Below the pieces are notes generated by a model. The model saw only the letters and a list, made by a program, of their open reading frames with translations. It did not search any database and was not told where the DNA came from. A program made the translations under genes and the position numbers. Of a stretch of DNA of 64,000 bases, positions 1 to 8,621 are shown piece after piece; position 1 is the first letter of the stretch; every line of letters begins with the position of its first letter. Source of the stretch: Bradyrhizobium sp. U87765 SZCCT0048. Its GTDB lineage: Bacteria; Pseudomonadota; Alphaproteobacteria; Rhizobiales; Xanthobacteraceae. Location of the stretch: the NCBI RefSeq assembly GCF_018131225.1, contig NZ_JAFCMM010000001.1, positions 2,868,501 through 2,932,500 on the forward strand, given 5' to 3'.

Positions 1-1239
1 GCAGTCACCAAGGACAACTATCGCGAACTGCTGATCCCGCTGCTCACCGCCGGCGGCGGCCAGGGCTTCTGCGTCAACCTCTCGGTCGACACCGGCTCGG
101 TTGATATCATGACCATGTGCCGCGAGATCGGCGCGCTGTACATCGACACCGTGGTCGAGCCGTGGCTCGGCTTCTACTTCGACAAGAGCGCCGGACCCGC
201 CGCGCGTTCGAACTACGCGCTGCGCGAGACGCTGCTCGCCGCCAAGCGCAAGAATCCGGGTGGCACGACCGCGGTTTCGACCTGCGGCGCCAACCCCGGC
301 ATGGTGTCGTGGTTCGTCAAGCAGGCGCTGCTCAACCTCGCCAAGGACACCGGCCAGTCGTTCAACGAACCGAAGAGCCGCGAGGGCTGGGCGGAGCTCG
401 CCCAGAAGCTCGGCGTCAAGGGCATCCACATCGCCGAGCGCGACACCCAGCGTTCGAAGAAGCCGAAACCGCGCAACGTGTTCGTCAACACCTGGTCGGT
501 CGAGGGCTTCGTTTCCGAGGGCCTGCAGCCTGCGGAGCTCGGCTGGGGCACCCATGAGAAGTGGATGCCCGACAACGGCCGCACCCACGATTTCGGCTGC
601 CAGGCGGCGATCTATCTGCTGCAGCCGGGCGCCAACACGCGCGTGCGCAGTTGGTGCCCGACGCCGGGAGCGCAATACGGCTTCCTCGTCACCCACAACG
701 AGGCGATCTCGATCTCGGACTATTACACCGTGCGCGACGGCGACAAGGTGGTGTACCGGCCGACCTGCCACTACGCCTATCATCCGGCGAACGATGCCGT
801 GCTGTCGCTACACGAGATGTTCGGCGCTGCCGGCAAGATGCAGCCGTCGTGGCACATCCTCGACGAAAACGAGATCGAGGATGGCATCGACGAGCTCGGC
901 GTGCTGCTGTATGGCCATGGCAAGAATGCCTACTGGTACGGCTCGCAGCTCTCGATCGAAGAGACCCGCAAGATCGCGCCCTACCAGAACGCCACCGGCA
1001 TGCAGGTGTCGTCGGCCGTTCTCGCCGGCATGGTGTGGGCCCTGGAGAATCCGGAAGCCGGCATCGTCGAGGCCGACGAGATGGATTTCCACCGCTGCCT
1101 CGAGATCCAGACGCCGTACCTCGGCCCGGTGAAGGGCTACTACACCGACTGGACGCCGCTCAACGATCGTCCCGGCCTGTTCGCCGAAGACATCGACACC
1201 AGCGATCCCTGGCAGTTCCGTAATATCCTGGTGCGCTGA
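1..1239 (+). CDS. hss: Homospermidine synthase, 3' part (5' end outside window)
   Basis: The reading frame is open from base 1, so the N-terminus lies upstream; 412 residues are present of a protein usually near 470-480. The family uses NAD+ to join an aminobutyl group from putrescine or spermidine to putrescine, giving the polyamine homospermidine, common in alphaproteobacteria. Recognisable segments include the internal stretch VSTCGANPGMVSWFVKQ, the run GGGQGFCVNLSVD near the window start, and the C-terminal substrate-domain sequence ATGMQVSSAVLAGMVWALEN. A candidate terminator follows the stop. The family call is firm; polyamine specificity within the family is inferred. Confidence 0.93.
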   Translation, partial: AVTKDNYRELLIPLLTAGGGQGFCVNLSVDTGSVDIMTMCREIGALYIDTVVEPWLGFYFDKSAGPAARSNYALRETLLAAKRKNPGGTTAVSTCGANPGMVSWFVKQALLNLAKDTGQSFNEPKSREGWAELAQKLGVKGIHIAERDTQRSKKPKPRNVFVNTWSVEGFVSEGLQPAELGWGTHEKWMPDNGRTHDFGCQAAIYLLQPGANTRVRSWCPTPGAQYGFLVTHNEAISISDYYTVRDGDKVVYRPTCHYAYHPANDAVLSLHEMFGAAGKMQPSWHILDENEIEDGIDELGVLLYGHGKNAYWYGSQLSIEETRKIAPYQNATGMQVSSAVLAGMVWALENPEAGIVEADEMDFHRCLEIQTPYLGPVKGYYTDWTPLNDRPGLFAEDIDTSDPWQFRNILVR

Positions 1240-1264
1240 GCGCGCACCGTCCATCGCGATGACG

Positions 1265-1328
1265 CGGGCCTCGCGGTCCGGGACCGGCAGCAATGCCGCC
1301 GCCCCGATCTGCGAGGCCCGTTTCCTTT
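1265..1328 (+). terminator. Candidate terminator after hss
   Basis: A 10-bp perfect stem (CGGGCCTCGC at 1265-1274 with GCGAGGCCCG at 1311-1320) encloses a smaller GGTCC/GGACC hairpin and is followed by TTTCCTTT. It lies 25 bp after the hss stop and before the convergent acetoacetate decarboxylase gene. The large loop makes it weaker than a textbook terminator. Confidence 0.5.
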
Positions 1329-1352
1329 GAGGGACGGACCGCGCCGGAGAGG

Positions 1353-2102
1353 TCAGCGCTTTGCGAGATAGTCGAACGCGACGTCACCGAGGCCGAGCGT
1401 CAGGTCGACCTTGAAGTGCAGCGCGGACACCACCTCGCGCACCGGCAGCCGCGCCACGTCGGCAAGCGCGTGCGGAAACAGCCCGAGCGCCGCCGGCCCG
1501 GTCCAGGCCTCCTTCAGCACGATATCCTGCAGGTGATAGCGCACGAGCTCGCAGATGCGCGGCGAGCCATCGACATGCGGGATGATCTTGAGGATGAAAT
1601 TCGGTACCTGCAGCGCGTGCATCACCGCGGCGGGATCCGCCGGTCGATGCTTGTAGCCCATGGTGCCGCTGGCACAGAGCACCGAGCCATAGTGCAGCGT
1701 GCCGACCAGCACATCGCTCTCGGTCACGATCTTGGGCGCCGCGAGCTTCTTCGGAAAGCCCCACAACTCCCGCCCGCCGGCGATCGGTGCGTCGTCGTCG
1801 AGATACATCGAATGGATGTAAACGCCTTCCTGGCCTTCGAAACGGACCGGAATGGCCTGGCCGGTCTCGGTATAGTCGCCGAAGCCGGTGGAATCCGGCA
1901 TGCGGATGAACTCGTACTTCACCACCGGATCGGTCACCTCCAGCGGCTCCGGCACCACCGCCGCGAGCGCCTCCGGATCGGTGCGGTAGGTGATGATGAA
2001 ATACTCGCGATTGAAGAAACGATACGGTCCCGGGGGAAAGGAGGGGTTGGTCAGCGGCATCGAATAGGCAGTTCGCCTCACGTCCTCGATCTTCATGGCC
2101 AC
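1353..2102 (-). CDS. adc: Acetoacetate decarboxylase family protein
   Basis: This 249-residue protein matches acetoacetate decarboxylase over its whole length. The family removes CO2 from acetoacetate through a Schiff base on lysine. The motif [10 protein letters not shown] (residues about 112-121) carries the adjacent lysine pair in which one forms the Schiff base and the other lowers its pKa. The N-terminal region [21 protein letters not shown] is also typical. There is no fermentative CoA-transferase gene next to it, so a role in acetoacetate or ketone turnover, or on a related beta-keto acid, is more likely than solvent production. It converges with hss and appears monocistronic. The substrate is not proven by sequence. 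Confidence 0.88.
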   Translation of the reverse strand: MAMKIEDVRRTAYSMPLTNPSFPPGPYRFFNREYFIITYRTDPEALAAVVPEPLEVTDPVVKYEFIRMPDSTGFGDYTETGQAIPVRFEGQEGVYIHSMYLDDDAPIAGGRELWGFPKKLAAPKIVTESDVLVGTLHYGSVLCASGTMGYKHRPADPAAVMHALQVPNFILKIIPHVDGSPRICELVRYHLQDIVLKEAWTGPAALGLFPHALADVARLPVREVVSALHFKVDLTLGLGDVAFDYLAKR

Positions 2103-2245
2103 TCCGTTGGCTGCCTCGCGGCGATCACGCGAGCACCACGGACTATGACGCAGGGCAGCGGGCTTCGCGAGCCGCGAAAGCCGGCAGCGATCGTCAAAAG
2201 TTGGTCACCATGCGGGGCACATGTGAGGGCCATGCATGGCATGCC

Positions 2246-2254
2246 GGGGGGGGG
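2246..2254. repeat. Run of nine G between two genes
   Basis: A homopolymer of nine guanines lies about 145 bp upstream of the adc start and about 20 bp past the end of the next minus-strand gene. Such runs are prone to slippage. No coding frame crosses it, so any effect would be on transcription of adc. Confidence 0.6.
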
Positions 2255-2272
2255 TGCCGCACCCGTGGGAGG

Positions 2273-2629
2273 TTATTTCGCGGGGATCGGCGGCGCGGTC
2301 TTTTCTGCGGGCGCCGGCAGCAGCGCGGCGGGCGCTCCGCTTCTCTGCGCGCCACCATCAGGACGCGCCGGTTCCGGCGCGGGCGTCGTCGGCCGCGTCT
2401 CGGGGCTGCGTTCGGCGGGAACAGCCGAGCGGGGCATCTGGCCATCGGCGGATACGCCTGCTGGCGAAGTCTGGGGCGCCGACGCCTGCGCCAGGTGCTG
2501 ATTGTCCGCGGCGATCCTGAACAGCGCAGCACCGGACATGGCCGCCCCTGCGACGAACAGCATGACGGCCAGCGCCATCTGCAACCGCAATTCCTGAGGT
2601 TCGTGTTGATGCAGGCCGCGCACGTTCAT
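2273..2629 (-). CDS. Hypothetical membrane-anchored Pro/Ala-rich protein
   Basis: The 118-residue product has a short cytoplasmic N-terminus, one hydrophobic segment (about residues 17-39, MALAVMLFVAGAAMSGAALF) and a long Pro/Ala/Ser-rich tail that should be extracytoplasmic. No enzymatic motif is visible and I do not recognise the family. The layout, one transmembrane helix plus a disordered proline-rich tail, suggests an envelope-spanning or scaffold protein, but that is inference. It is on the same strand as the mgtC-like gene, about 56 bp downstream of it. Confidence 0.55.
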   Translation of the reverse strand: MNVRGLHQHEPQELRLQMALAVMLFVAGAAMSGAALFRIAADNQHLAQASAPQTSPAGVSADGQMPRSAVPAERSPETRPTTPAPEPARPDGGAQRSGAPAALLPAPAEKTAPPIPAK

Positions 2630-2685
2630 CGCCGTCTCCGGGACTTTACCCCGGCGACAACCCCGTGATTGCGGGATGGTTCCGT

Positions 2686-3402
2686 TCAGTCGCGGGTGCT
2701 GGCTTCCCAGGTGGCGTGGCGCACACCCGCCTGGCGCTCCAGTGCATCGGCGACGGCGTCGAGTTCCTTCGGATCCACCGTGGTCCCGATCAGCCGCGCG
2801 ACGATCTCCGACGCACCGCTGGAGCGATCCAGCACAACGACATCCCCGACGGGATAATTTGCCACTTCGAGCTTCTCGACCACGACATCGCGCAGATCGC
2901 CCAGCGCCGGGGTATCGACCGTCACCTTGAAGTCATAATCGACTTCGGACGATCGCTCGTCGAGCGGGATGCGGTTGATGAAGTTGACCAGCGGCCGCAG
3001 CAAGGTGTTACCGGCGAGCACGAAGGCCGTCAGCGCCACGGCCTGGGCCGCAAGATCAGCACCGGCGCAGCTGCCGACCGCGGCACAGCTCCACAGTGTC
3101 GCCGCCGTGTTGAGGCCCCGAACGTTGGTACCTTCCTTCATGATCACACCGGCACCGAGAAAACCGATGCCGGACACCACATACGCGATCACGCGCACCG
3201 CGCCTTCGGCGCCGTCGAGCTGCATCGCCAGGTCGACGAAAGCGGCGGCGGCGACCGCGACCAGCACATTGGTGCGTAGCCCCGCGGTGCGCAGACGGTA
3301 CTGGCGCTCGGCGCCGATCAGGGTGCCGAGCACGAACGCCACCGTCAGGCTGACGAGGGTGTCGAGAAAATCACCGGTCTGGAAGGTCGCCAGGAATCGC
3401 AT
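2686..3402 (-). CDS. mgtC: MgtC/SapB family inner-membrane protein
   Basis: The 238-residue protein starts with the MgtC/SapB signature: hydrophobic helices with the loop GTLIGAERQYRLRTAGLRTNVLVAVAAAAF cut here to its key part, LIGAERQYR then GLRTN, followed by IGFLGAGVI and a helix carrying NVRGLNTAATLW. After four to five membrane segments (to about residue 150) comes a soluble C-terminal domain of about 90 residues. MgtC proteins aid growth at low magnesium and inhibit the F-ATP synthase in intracellular pathogens; in free-living bacteria the role is less clear. No magnesium-responsive leader was recognised upstream. Confidence 0.88.
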   Translation of the reverse strand: MRFLATFQTGDFLDTLVSLTVAFVLGTLIGAERQYRLRTAGLRTNVLVAVAAAAFVDLAMQLDGAEGAVRVIAYVVSGIGFLGAGVIMKEGTNVRGLNTAATLWSCAAVGSCAGADLAAQAVALTAFVLAGNTLLRPLVNFINRIPLDERSSEVDYDFKVTVDTPALGDLRDVVVEKLEVANYPVGDVVVLDRSSGASEIVARLIGTTVDPKELDAVADALERQAGVRHATWEASTRD

Positions 3403-3481
3403 GGGCTCACGTTATAGCGGTTCCATGCGACATGACTACCGGGACCAATACAGGCTTATGTCGGCCCGGCAGGCCTCCGGC

Positions 3482-4501
3482 TCAGAGATCGAGCAATCCG
3501 GCGTCGCCGTTCTCGGTGGCGAAGGCAAGGCGGCCACCCTTGCCGTCCCAGGCCAGGGCCGACACCGCGGCACCATCGTTACGGCGGATCAGGATTTCGG
3601 CGCCGTCGGCGAGACGCACCATCAGGATGGTGCCATCGCCATAGCCGGCCGCGAGCACGTCCTGGCGGGGATGGCAGGCGACGACGGCGACCTTGGACTT
3701 GAGCGGTGCGAGCATCGCCGGCTCCTTGCCCATCGGTCCGTCCTTGCTGGCGAACGGCCACAGGATCACGGTGTCGGCGCCGGAGGTGGCAAGAAATTTG
3801 CCGCCCGTAGTCCAGGCCATCGAACGCACCCGACTGGGATAGCCGGTCATGCGCATATGCTTGTTGTCGGCGAGCCGCCAGCCGTGCAGCGCCGGCTCGT
3901 GCATCGTCGTGACCAGGAAACGGTTGTCGGCGCTGAAGGTGACGCCGAGATGCGAGCCCTTCCACTCCAGGACGTCCGGCTTGGCCGTCATATTGGGAAA
4001 CCACAGCGTCACGCCATTGTAGTGGGCGATGGCGAGACGCAGCCCCTTTGGCGCGAAGGCGAGGCCCCCGACCGTCGTCGGAACATCGAACAACTTGTCG
4101 TCCTGTCGTGGGGCACGGACAAACGCGGTCTTGCCGGCCGACCAGGCCACCGCGCCTTCCGGATGCAGCGCGACATTGTCGATCCAGCGGCGCTTCGCCT
4201 CTGTCGCGATCAACTCGGTCGCGCCGGCCTTGTCAACCGCCATGACCTTGCCGTCGTCGCCACCAGTGACCAGCCGCTTGCCGTCAGAGACCGCGCACAG
4301 AATGCCGCCGCCATGAAGGCCGACCGCCGCCGCCTCACCGGCCGCATCGACCAGCGACACCGTCTCTTCGGCGCCGACGAACACCGCGGTGTCGCCGAGG
4401 AAATGCACGGAGGTCGCCGGCTGGGCCAGCGTGACCTTGCGCACGCGATCGGTGATGGAGACGATGGACTCCTGCGTCTCCGGAGGATTGAGACCGGTCA
4501 T
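3482..4501 (-). CDS. WD40 beta-propeller protein translationally coupled to CobW GTPase
   Basis: The 339-residue product consists of repeated WD40-like blades, for example SDGKRLVTGGDDGKVMAVD, FLATSGADTVILWPF and DVLAAGYGDGTILMVRL. It has no signal peptide and should be cytosolic. The start was chosen at MTGLNPPE because its ATG overlaps the stop of the upstream CobW gene in a TGATG junction, a sign of coupled translation. WD40 propellers usually act as protein-binding platforms. Position as the last gene of a zinc-uptake operon suggests it partners the CobW GTPase or a zinc client, but no family member is experimentally known to me in that role. Confidence 0.85.
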   Translation of the reverse strand: MTGLNPPETQESIVSITDRVRKVTLAQPATSVHFLGDTAVFVGAEETVSLVDAAGEAAAVGLHGGGILCAVSDGKRLVTGGDDGKVMAVDKAGATELIATEAKRRWIDNVALHPEGAVAWSAGKTAFVRAPRQDDKLFDVPTTVGGLAFAPKGLRLAIAHYNGVTLWFPNMTAKPDVLEWKGSHLGVTFSADNRFLVTTMHEPALHGWRLADNKHMRMTGYPSRVRSMAWTTGGKFLATSGADTVILWPFASKDGPMGKEPAMLAPLKSKVAVVACHPRQDVLAAGYGDGTILMVRLADGAEILIRRNDGAAVSALAWDGKGGRLAFATENGDAGLLDL

Positions 4502-5574
4502 CACGCTGCGATGCACTTCTCGAAGCCGTCGCGGATCTCCTGCTCCGGTAGGTCGCGGCCAATGAACACGACGCGGCTCTCGCGCGGCTCGCCGTCCTTC
4601 CAGGCGCGCTGGTGATCGCCTTCCAGCATCATGTGCACGCCCTGGAAGACGTAACGGTCGTCGTCGTCCTTGAACGCGAGGATACCCTTGGAGCGCAGGA
4701 TGCGGGCGCCGTCGCGAGCGACGAGGCCCTGCAGCCAGGGCATGAACTTGTTGGCATCGAGAGGCCGGGCGGAGCGCAGCGACAGCGACTGCATGTCCTC
4801 GTCGTGATAGTGCTTCAGGCCATGGCCGTGATGATGGCCATGGTCGTGATGGTGATCGTGACCATGGTCGTGGTCGTGATCATGGTGATGATGATCGTGG
4901 CCGTCGTCAGCCTCGAGGAAATCCGGTTCGATTTCGAGGATGCGATCCAGGTCGAACGCGTTGCGCTCCAGCACCGCGGCGAGCGGCACCTGGCAGCGCT
5001 CGGTGCGATGCAGCTTGGCGTAGGGGTTGATGCCGCGGATGCGCGCCTCGACCTCGGCAAGCTCGGGCTTCGACACGAGGTCGGTCTTGTTGAGCACGAT
5101 GACGTCGGCGAAGGCGATCTGGTTCTTGGCTTCCGGCGCGTCCTTGAGACGGTCGCTCAGCCACCTGGCATCGGCGACGGTGACCACCGCGTCGAGCCGC
5201 GCCTTGGTCTGCACGTCCTCGTCGACGAAGAAGGTCTGAGCCACCGGCGCAGGGTCGGCGAGCCCGGTCGTCTCCAGGATGATGGCGTCGAACTTGCCCT
5301 TGCGCCTCATCAGGCCTTCCAGGATGCGCACGAGGTCGCCGCGCACGGTGCAGCAGACGCACCCGTTGTTCATCTCGAACACTTCCTCGTCGGCGCCGAT
5401 GACGAGGTCGTTGTCGATGCCGATCTCGCCGAACTCGTTGACGATCACGGCGTACTTCTTGCCATGGTTCTCCGACAGGATGCGATTGAGCAACGTGGTC
5501 TTGCCGGCGCCGAGGTAGCCGGTGAGCACCGTGACGGGGATTTTGTCGGAAGCGGAAGGCGAGGCGGTGGACAT
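4501..5574 (-). CDS. CobW/COG0523 GTPase, putative zinc metallochaperone
   Basis: This 357-residue G3E-family GTPase has Walker A GYLGAGKTT (residues 19-27), the metal-binding CVCC motif (72-75), the guanine-specificity motif NKTD, and an exceptionally His-rich loop (about 225-255, DNA 4806-4907, repeated HDHDH/HHHDH) before the CobW C-terminal domain. COG0523 proteins of this type, such as ZigA and ZNG1, use GTP to deliver zinc to client enzymes under zinc limitation. Location between the ZnuA gene and a WD40 gene, behind a Zur-like operator, supports zinc rather than cobalt or nitrile-hydratase metal. It starts 88 bp after znuA. Confidence 0.93.
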   Translation of the reverse strand: MSTASPSASDKIPVTVLTGYLGAGKTTLLNRILSENHGKKYAVIVNEFGEIGIDNDLVIGADEEVFEMNNGCVCCTVRGDLVRILEGLMRRKGKFDAIILETTGLADPAPVAQTFFVDEDVQTKARLDAVVTVADARWLSDRLKDAPEAKNQIAFADVIVLNKTDLVSKPELAEVEARIRGINPYAKLHRTERCQVPLAAVLERNAFDLDRILEIEPDFLEADDGHDHHHHDHDHDHGHDHHHDHGHHHGHGLKHYHDEDMQSLSLRSARPLDANKFMPWLQGLVARDGARILRSKGILAFKDDDDRYVFQGVHMMLEGDHQRAWKDGEPRESRVVFIGRDLPEQEIRDGFEKCIAA

Positions 5575-5662
5575 GCGGACTCCGGATGGAATGGTGCTGC
5601 GGGACAGGCCCGGGGCCGCCCCAACCCGCGACCGCTATCTCATTGTTCGGAAAAGAATTTCT

Positions 5663-6583
5663 TCACCGATTGCGGGGCGACCCCTGGCCCGACAGCGCGC
5701 TGGTCAGGGCCTTTATATTGTGCCTGACCATGGCAATGTAAGTGGGGGCTTCGCCCTTTTCACCGGTCAGGGAATCCGAGTACAGCGTGCCGCCGATCCG
5801 CGCCCCGGTCTCGGTGGCGATCTGGCGCATCAGCCGCGGATCGGTGATGTTCTCCAGGAAGACGGCGGGAATGGCGTCGGCCTTGATCTGCCGGACAATG
5901 GCCGCGAGGTCGCGGGCGCTGACTTCGGATTCGGTCGAGACGCCTTGCGGCGCGATGAAGGTGATGCCGTAGGCCGCAGCGAAATAGCCGAAGGCATCAT
6001 GGGTCGAAATCACCCGGCGGCGATCAGCCGGAATGCTGTCCACTGCGGCGCGTACGTCGCGGTCGAGCTTGTCGAGTTCGGCGAGATAGGCCTGCGCATT
6101 GCCGCGATAGATCTCCGCCGATGGCGGATCGGCCGCGATCAGGGCATCGCGGATATTGGCGACGTAGATCTTCGCATTCGACACCGATTGCCAGGCATGG
6201 GGATCGAAGGCGTGGCCATGGTCGTCTCCGGCCGGCGGCTTGCGCGTGACGATGCCCTTGGTGGCGGTGACGATGATGGCGCGGTCGCCCGATGATTTCA
6301 CCAGCCGCGGCAGCCAGCCCTCGAGGCCGAGGCCATTGACGATGACGAGCTTGGCCTCGGAGACGCGCTTGGCGTCCTCGGGCGTCGGCGTATAGACGTG
6401 GGTATCGCTGTCGGGACCGACCAGTGCGGTGACATTGACGCGATCGCCACCGACGTTGCGGGCGAAGTCCGCCAGAATCGAGAAAGTCGCGACGACATTG
6501 AGGCGCGGTGCCTCCTCCGCATCGGCGTGCGTCACGGCAAGCGCGGCGAACGCGAGAGCGAAAATAACGGAGCGGCGGCGCAT
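5663..6583 (-). CDS. znuA: Zinc ABC transporter periplasmic binding protein
   Basis: The 306-residue protein has a signal peptide (residues 1-22, ending ADA) and the cluster-9 metal-binding fold. Candidate ligands are His in DTHVYTPTPED, His in VISTHDAFGYFA and acidic residues near the C-terminus; a short His/Asp loop (DDHGHAFDPH) resembles the zinc-recruiting loop of ZnuA and AztC. It captures Zn2+ in the periplasm for ZnuB/ZnuC. The gene begins 2 bp after the znuB stop, so it is in the operon. Manganese is an alternative substrate for this fold, but the Zur-like site and the His loop favour zinc. Confidence 0.92.
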   Translation of the reverse strand: MRRRSVIFALAFAALAVTHADAEEAPRLNVVATFSILADFARNVGGDRVNVTALVGPDSDTHVYTPTPEDAKRVSEAKLVIVNGLGLEGWLPRLVKSSGDRAIIVTATKGIVTRKPPAGDDHGHAFDPHAWQSVSNAKIYVANIRDALIAADPPSAEIYRGNAQAYLAELDKLDRDVRAAVDSIPADRRRVISTHDAFGYFAAAYGITFIAPQGVSTESEVSARDLAAIVRQIKADAIPAVFLENITDPRLMRQIATETGARIGGTLYSDSLTGEKGEAPTYIAMVRHNIKALTSALSGQGSPRNR

Positions 6584-6585
6584 GA

Positions 6586-7458
6586 TCAGGCCTCAAGATG
6601 GGGAGCGGGGAACAGCTGCCGCACCACGCCGCCGGCGCGGCCAAGCAGCAGCGACACCAGATAGAGCACGGCGGCGACCAGGATGATGGCGGGGCCGGAC
6701 GGCACCTTGCTGTGGAACGAGAGCACGAGGCCGGCATACCCCGACAGCATCGCAGCCCCGACCGCGATCGCCATCATTGCGGTGATGTCGCGCGACCAGA
6801 ACCGCGCGATGCCCGCCGGCAGCACCATCAGGCCGACCGCGAGCAGCGTCCCGAGCGCCTGGAAGCCGTTGACGAGATTGACGACGACAAGCGCCATGAA
6901 GGCGAGATGCGCCGGTGCGCCGGCGCGGCTGACGGTGCGCAGGAACAACGGATCGACACACTCGATCACCAGCGGCCGCCAGATCACCGCCAGCACCAGC
7001 AGCGTCAGCGTGGCGTTGAACGCGATCACCATCAGCGTCTGGTCGTCCATCGCCAGCACGTTGCCGAACAGCACGTGCAGCAGATCGATATTGGTGCCGC
7101 GGATCGAGACGATGGTGACGCCGAGCGCGAGCGACACGAGGTAGAACGCGGCGAGCGAGGCATCTTCCTTCAACTCCGTGACACGCGCCACCACGCCGGC
7201 AAGGATGGCGACGGTGAAGCCCGCGATCAGGCCGCCGAAGGTCATGGCGAACAGGTTGAGGCCCGACAGCAGGAAACCGACGGCGGCGCCCGGCAGAATG
7301 GCATGCGCCATGGCGTCACCGACGAGGCTCATCCGCCGTAGCATCAGGAACACGCCGATCGGCGCGCCGCCGAGCGACAGTGCGACGACGCCGGCGAGGG
7401 CACGGCGCATGAATTCGAATTCCGTGAACGGGGCGATCAACAGATCAATCATCGACAT
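6586..7458 (-). CDS. znuB: Zinc ABC transporter permease
   Basis: The 290-residue protein is an ABC-3 family permease with about eight hydrophobic segments, including the conserved start LSLGGAPIGVFLMLRRMSLVGDAMAHA split as GGAPIGVFLMLRRMSL then GDAMAHAILPGAA. It forms the membrane channel for Zn2+ import with ZnuC. The start MSMIDLL is fixed by a TGATG overlap with the znuC stop, and a much longer upstream extension in this frame is only antisense-like read-through of znuC. Confidence 0.92.
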   Translation of the reverse strand: MSMIDLLIAPFTEFEFMRRALAGVVALSLGGAPIGVFLMLRRMSLVGDAMAHAILPGAAVGFLLSGLNLFAMTFGGLIAGFTVAILAGVVARVTELKEDASLAAFYLVSLALGVTIVSIRGTNIDLLHVLFGNVLAMDDQTLMVIAFNATLTLLVLAVIWRPLVIECVDPLFLRTVSRAGAPAHLAFMALVVVNLVNGFQALGTLLAVGLMVLPAGIARFWSRDITAMMAIAVGAAMLSGYAGLVLSFHSKVPSGPAIILVAAVLYLVSLLLGRAGGVVRQLFPAPHLEA

Positions 7459-8216
7459 CAAGCCGCCCGCGGCGGCGTCTCCATGCAGGCGCCGGCGCGC
7501 TCGTCGAACGCCTCGCACATCCGCCGCGCCTGGCGCATGTTCTCGTCGGTGAGCACCTGCTCGGTCGGCCCCCAGGCGACGCCGGAGCGCGCCAGCAGCA
7601 GCGTCTCGGGGAAGCTGGCCTTCACCAGATCGAGGTCGTGCAGCGCCGCGAGCACCGTGCGCTGTTCGCGGTGCCATTGCCGCACCAGTTCGAGCAGGTC
7701 GATGGCGGTGCGCGCATCGACCGCGTTGAATGGCTCGTCGAGCACGATCAGGCGCGCGTCCTGAAGCAGCACGCGGGCGAACAGCATGCGCTGGGTCTGC
7801 CCACCGGACAGCGTGCCGATGGGGCGGCTTTCGAAACCGTTGAGCCCGACCGCGGTGATGGCGGCACCGATGCGGGCGCGATCGCTCCGGCCGAAGCCGC
7901 CGAACGGCCCGCGGGCCCGCCACAGGCCCATGCCGACGAGGTCGAACACCGAAATCGGAAAGCTGCGGTCGATTTCCGCGATCTGGGGCAGATAGGCGAT
8001 CTCGCGCGGCCGCAGCCCGCCGCGGGCGATCGTGCCAGACAGCGGCTTCAGCAGCCCGACGATGCCGCGGAACAGCGTCGACTTGCCGGCGCCATTGGGA
8101 CCGACCACCGCGACCAGGGCGCCCGGCGCCACGGCCCCGCTGAGGTGATGGACGGCGGGATGGCGATCATAGCCGAGGGTGAGATCGCGGAATTCGAGCT
8201 GGGGCGCCATGGTCAT
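7458..8216 (-). CDS. znuC: Zinc ABC transporter ATP-binding protein
   Basis: The 252-residue ATPase has Walker A GPNGAGKST, the Q-loop region YLPQIAEIDRSFPI, signature LSGGQTQRML and Walker B LIVLDEPFNAVD, followed by the H-loop AALHDLDLV. It energises ZnuB. The chosen start (MTMAPQLEF) makes a 4-bp ATGA overlap with the upstream small gene; an ATG six bases on is the alternative. The short C-terminal extension after the H-loop is typical of cluster-9 metal transporters. Confidence 0.92.
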   Translation of the reverse strand: MTMAPQLEFRDLTLGYDRHPAVHHLSGAVAPGALVAVVGPNGAGKSTLFRGIVGLLKPLSGTIARGGLRPREIAYLPQIAEIDRSFPISVFDLVGMGLWRARGPFGGFGRSDRARIGAAITAVGLNGFESRPIGTLSGGQTQRMLFARVLLQDARLIVLDEPFNAVDARTAIDLLELVRQWHREQRTVLAALHDLDLVKASFPETLLLARSGVAWGPTEQVLTDENMRQARRMCEAFDERAGACMETPPRAA

Positions 8217-8428
8217 CTCATTGCCAGCCATACGGCCGTCCATAGCACCGCGCTGGCGATGACGGCGATGCCGAGCCGCACCAGCACCCCGATCCGCAAC
8301 AGCGACCAGGGCGCCTCCTGGGGCGGATGGGCGTGCTCGGCGTGGTGATGGGCATGATCGTGCCCCGCCCCCGGGGGGCGACCATGGTCATGGGAATGAA
8401 GCTGCGTCTGAGACAAAGCCACGGGCAA
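8213..8428 (-). CDS. Small His-rich single-pass membrane protein heading the zinc operon
   Basis: The 71-residue product has an N-terminal histidine/aspartate-rich stretch (HSHDHGRPPGAGHDHAHHH, residues about 11-29) and a single C-terminal transmembrane helix (about 44-68). It is the first gene of the zinc operon, overlaps znuC by ATGA, and lies just downstream of the Zur-like palindrome. The composition suggests binding or handing over zinc at the membrane. I know no named family for it; the gene call rests on coupling, composition and operator position. Confidence 0.8.
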   Translation of the reverse strand: MPVALSQTQLHSHDHGRPPGAGHDHAHHHAEHAHPPQEAPWSLLRIGVLVRLGIAVIASAVLWTAVWLAMR

Positions 8429-8454
8429 CTCGAAGGTAAACGAACGGAACTATA

Positions 8455-8473
8455 AATGTTATATTATAACATT
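8455..8473. promoter_or_regulatory. Zur-type operator (perfect 19-bp palindrome)
   Basis: AATGTTATATTATAACATT is a perfect palindrome around a central T, 27 bp upstream of the His-rich gene that starts the zinc operon. TGTTATA-N-TATAACA matches the Zur box style of alphaproteobacteria (Fur-family, AT-rich, GTTATA half-sites). Zinc-loaded Zur would repress the operon. The placement near the start codon suggests overlap with the promoter. Confidence 0.85.
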
Positions 8474-8621
8474 CACGGTGCGGGCAACCCCATGCGGCGC
8501 AGGGCTGCCCCGCCACCCAATCCACCGCCCGCCACCGCCCAAGCGCCACCGTCCCAAGCCACCGCCTGAGTCCCGGGCTGACGCGAGCCCGCACGTCGGA
8601 GCGAGCGCCCTCCAGCCGCGT

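Noticed and set aside
1293..2501. Long plus-strand reading opposite adc and the following gene
   Set aside because: Crosses two minus-strand genes with no family features; a composition artefact.
4806..4907. Short tandem-like CATGGTCGTG pattern as a CRISPR or microsatellite
   Set aside because: It encodes the His/Asp-rich loop of the CobW protein and has no repeat-spacer structure.
6586..7923. Apparent 445-residue fusion of ZnuB with an upstream region
   Set aside because: The extra N-terminus is an out-of-frame reading of znuC; the ATG in the TGATG overlap gives the normal ZnuB length.
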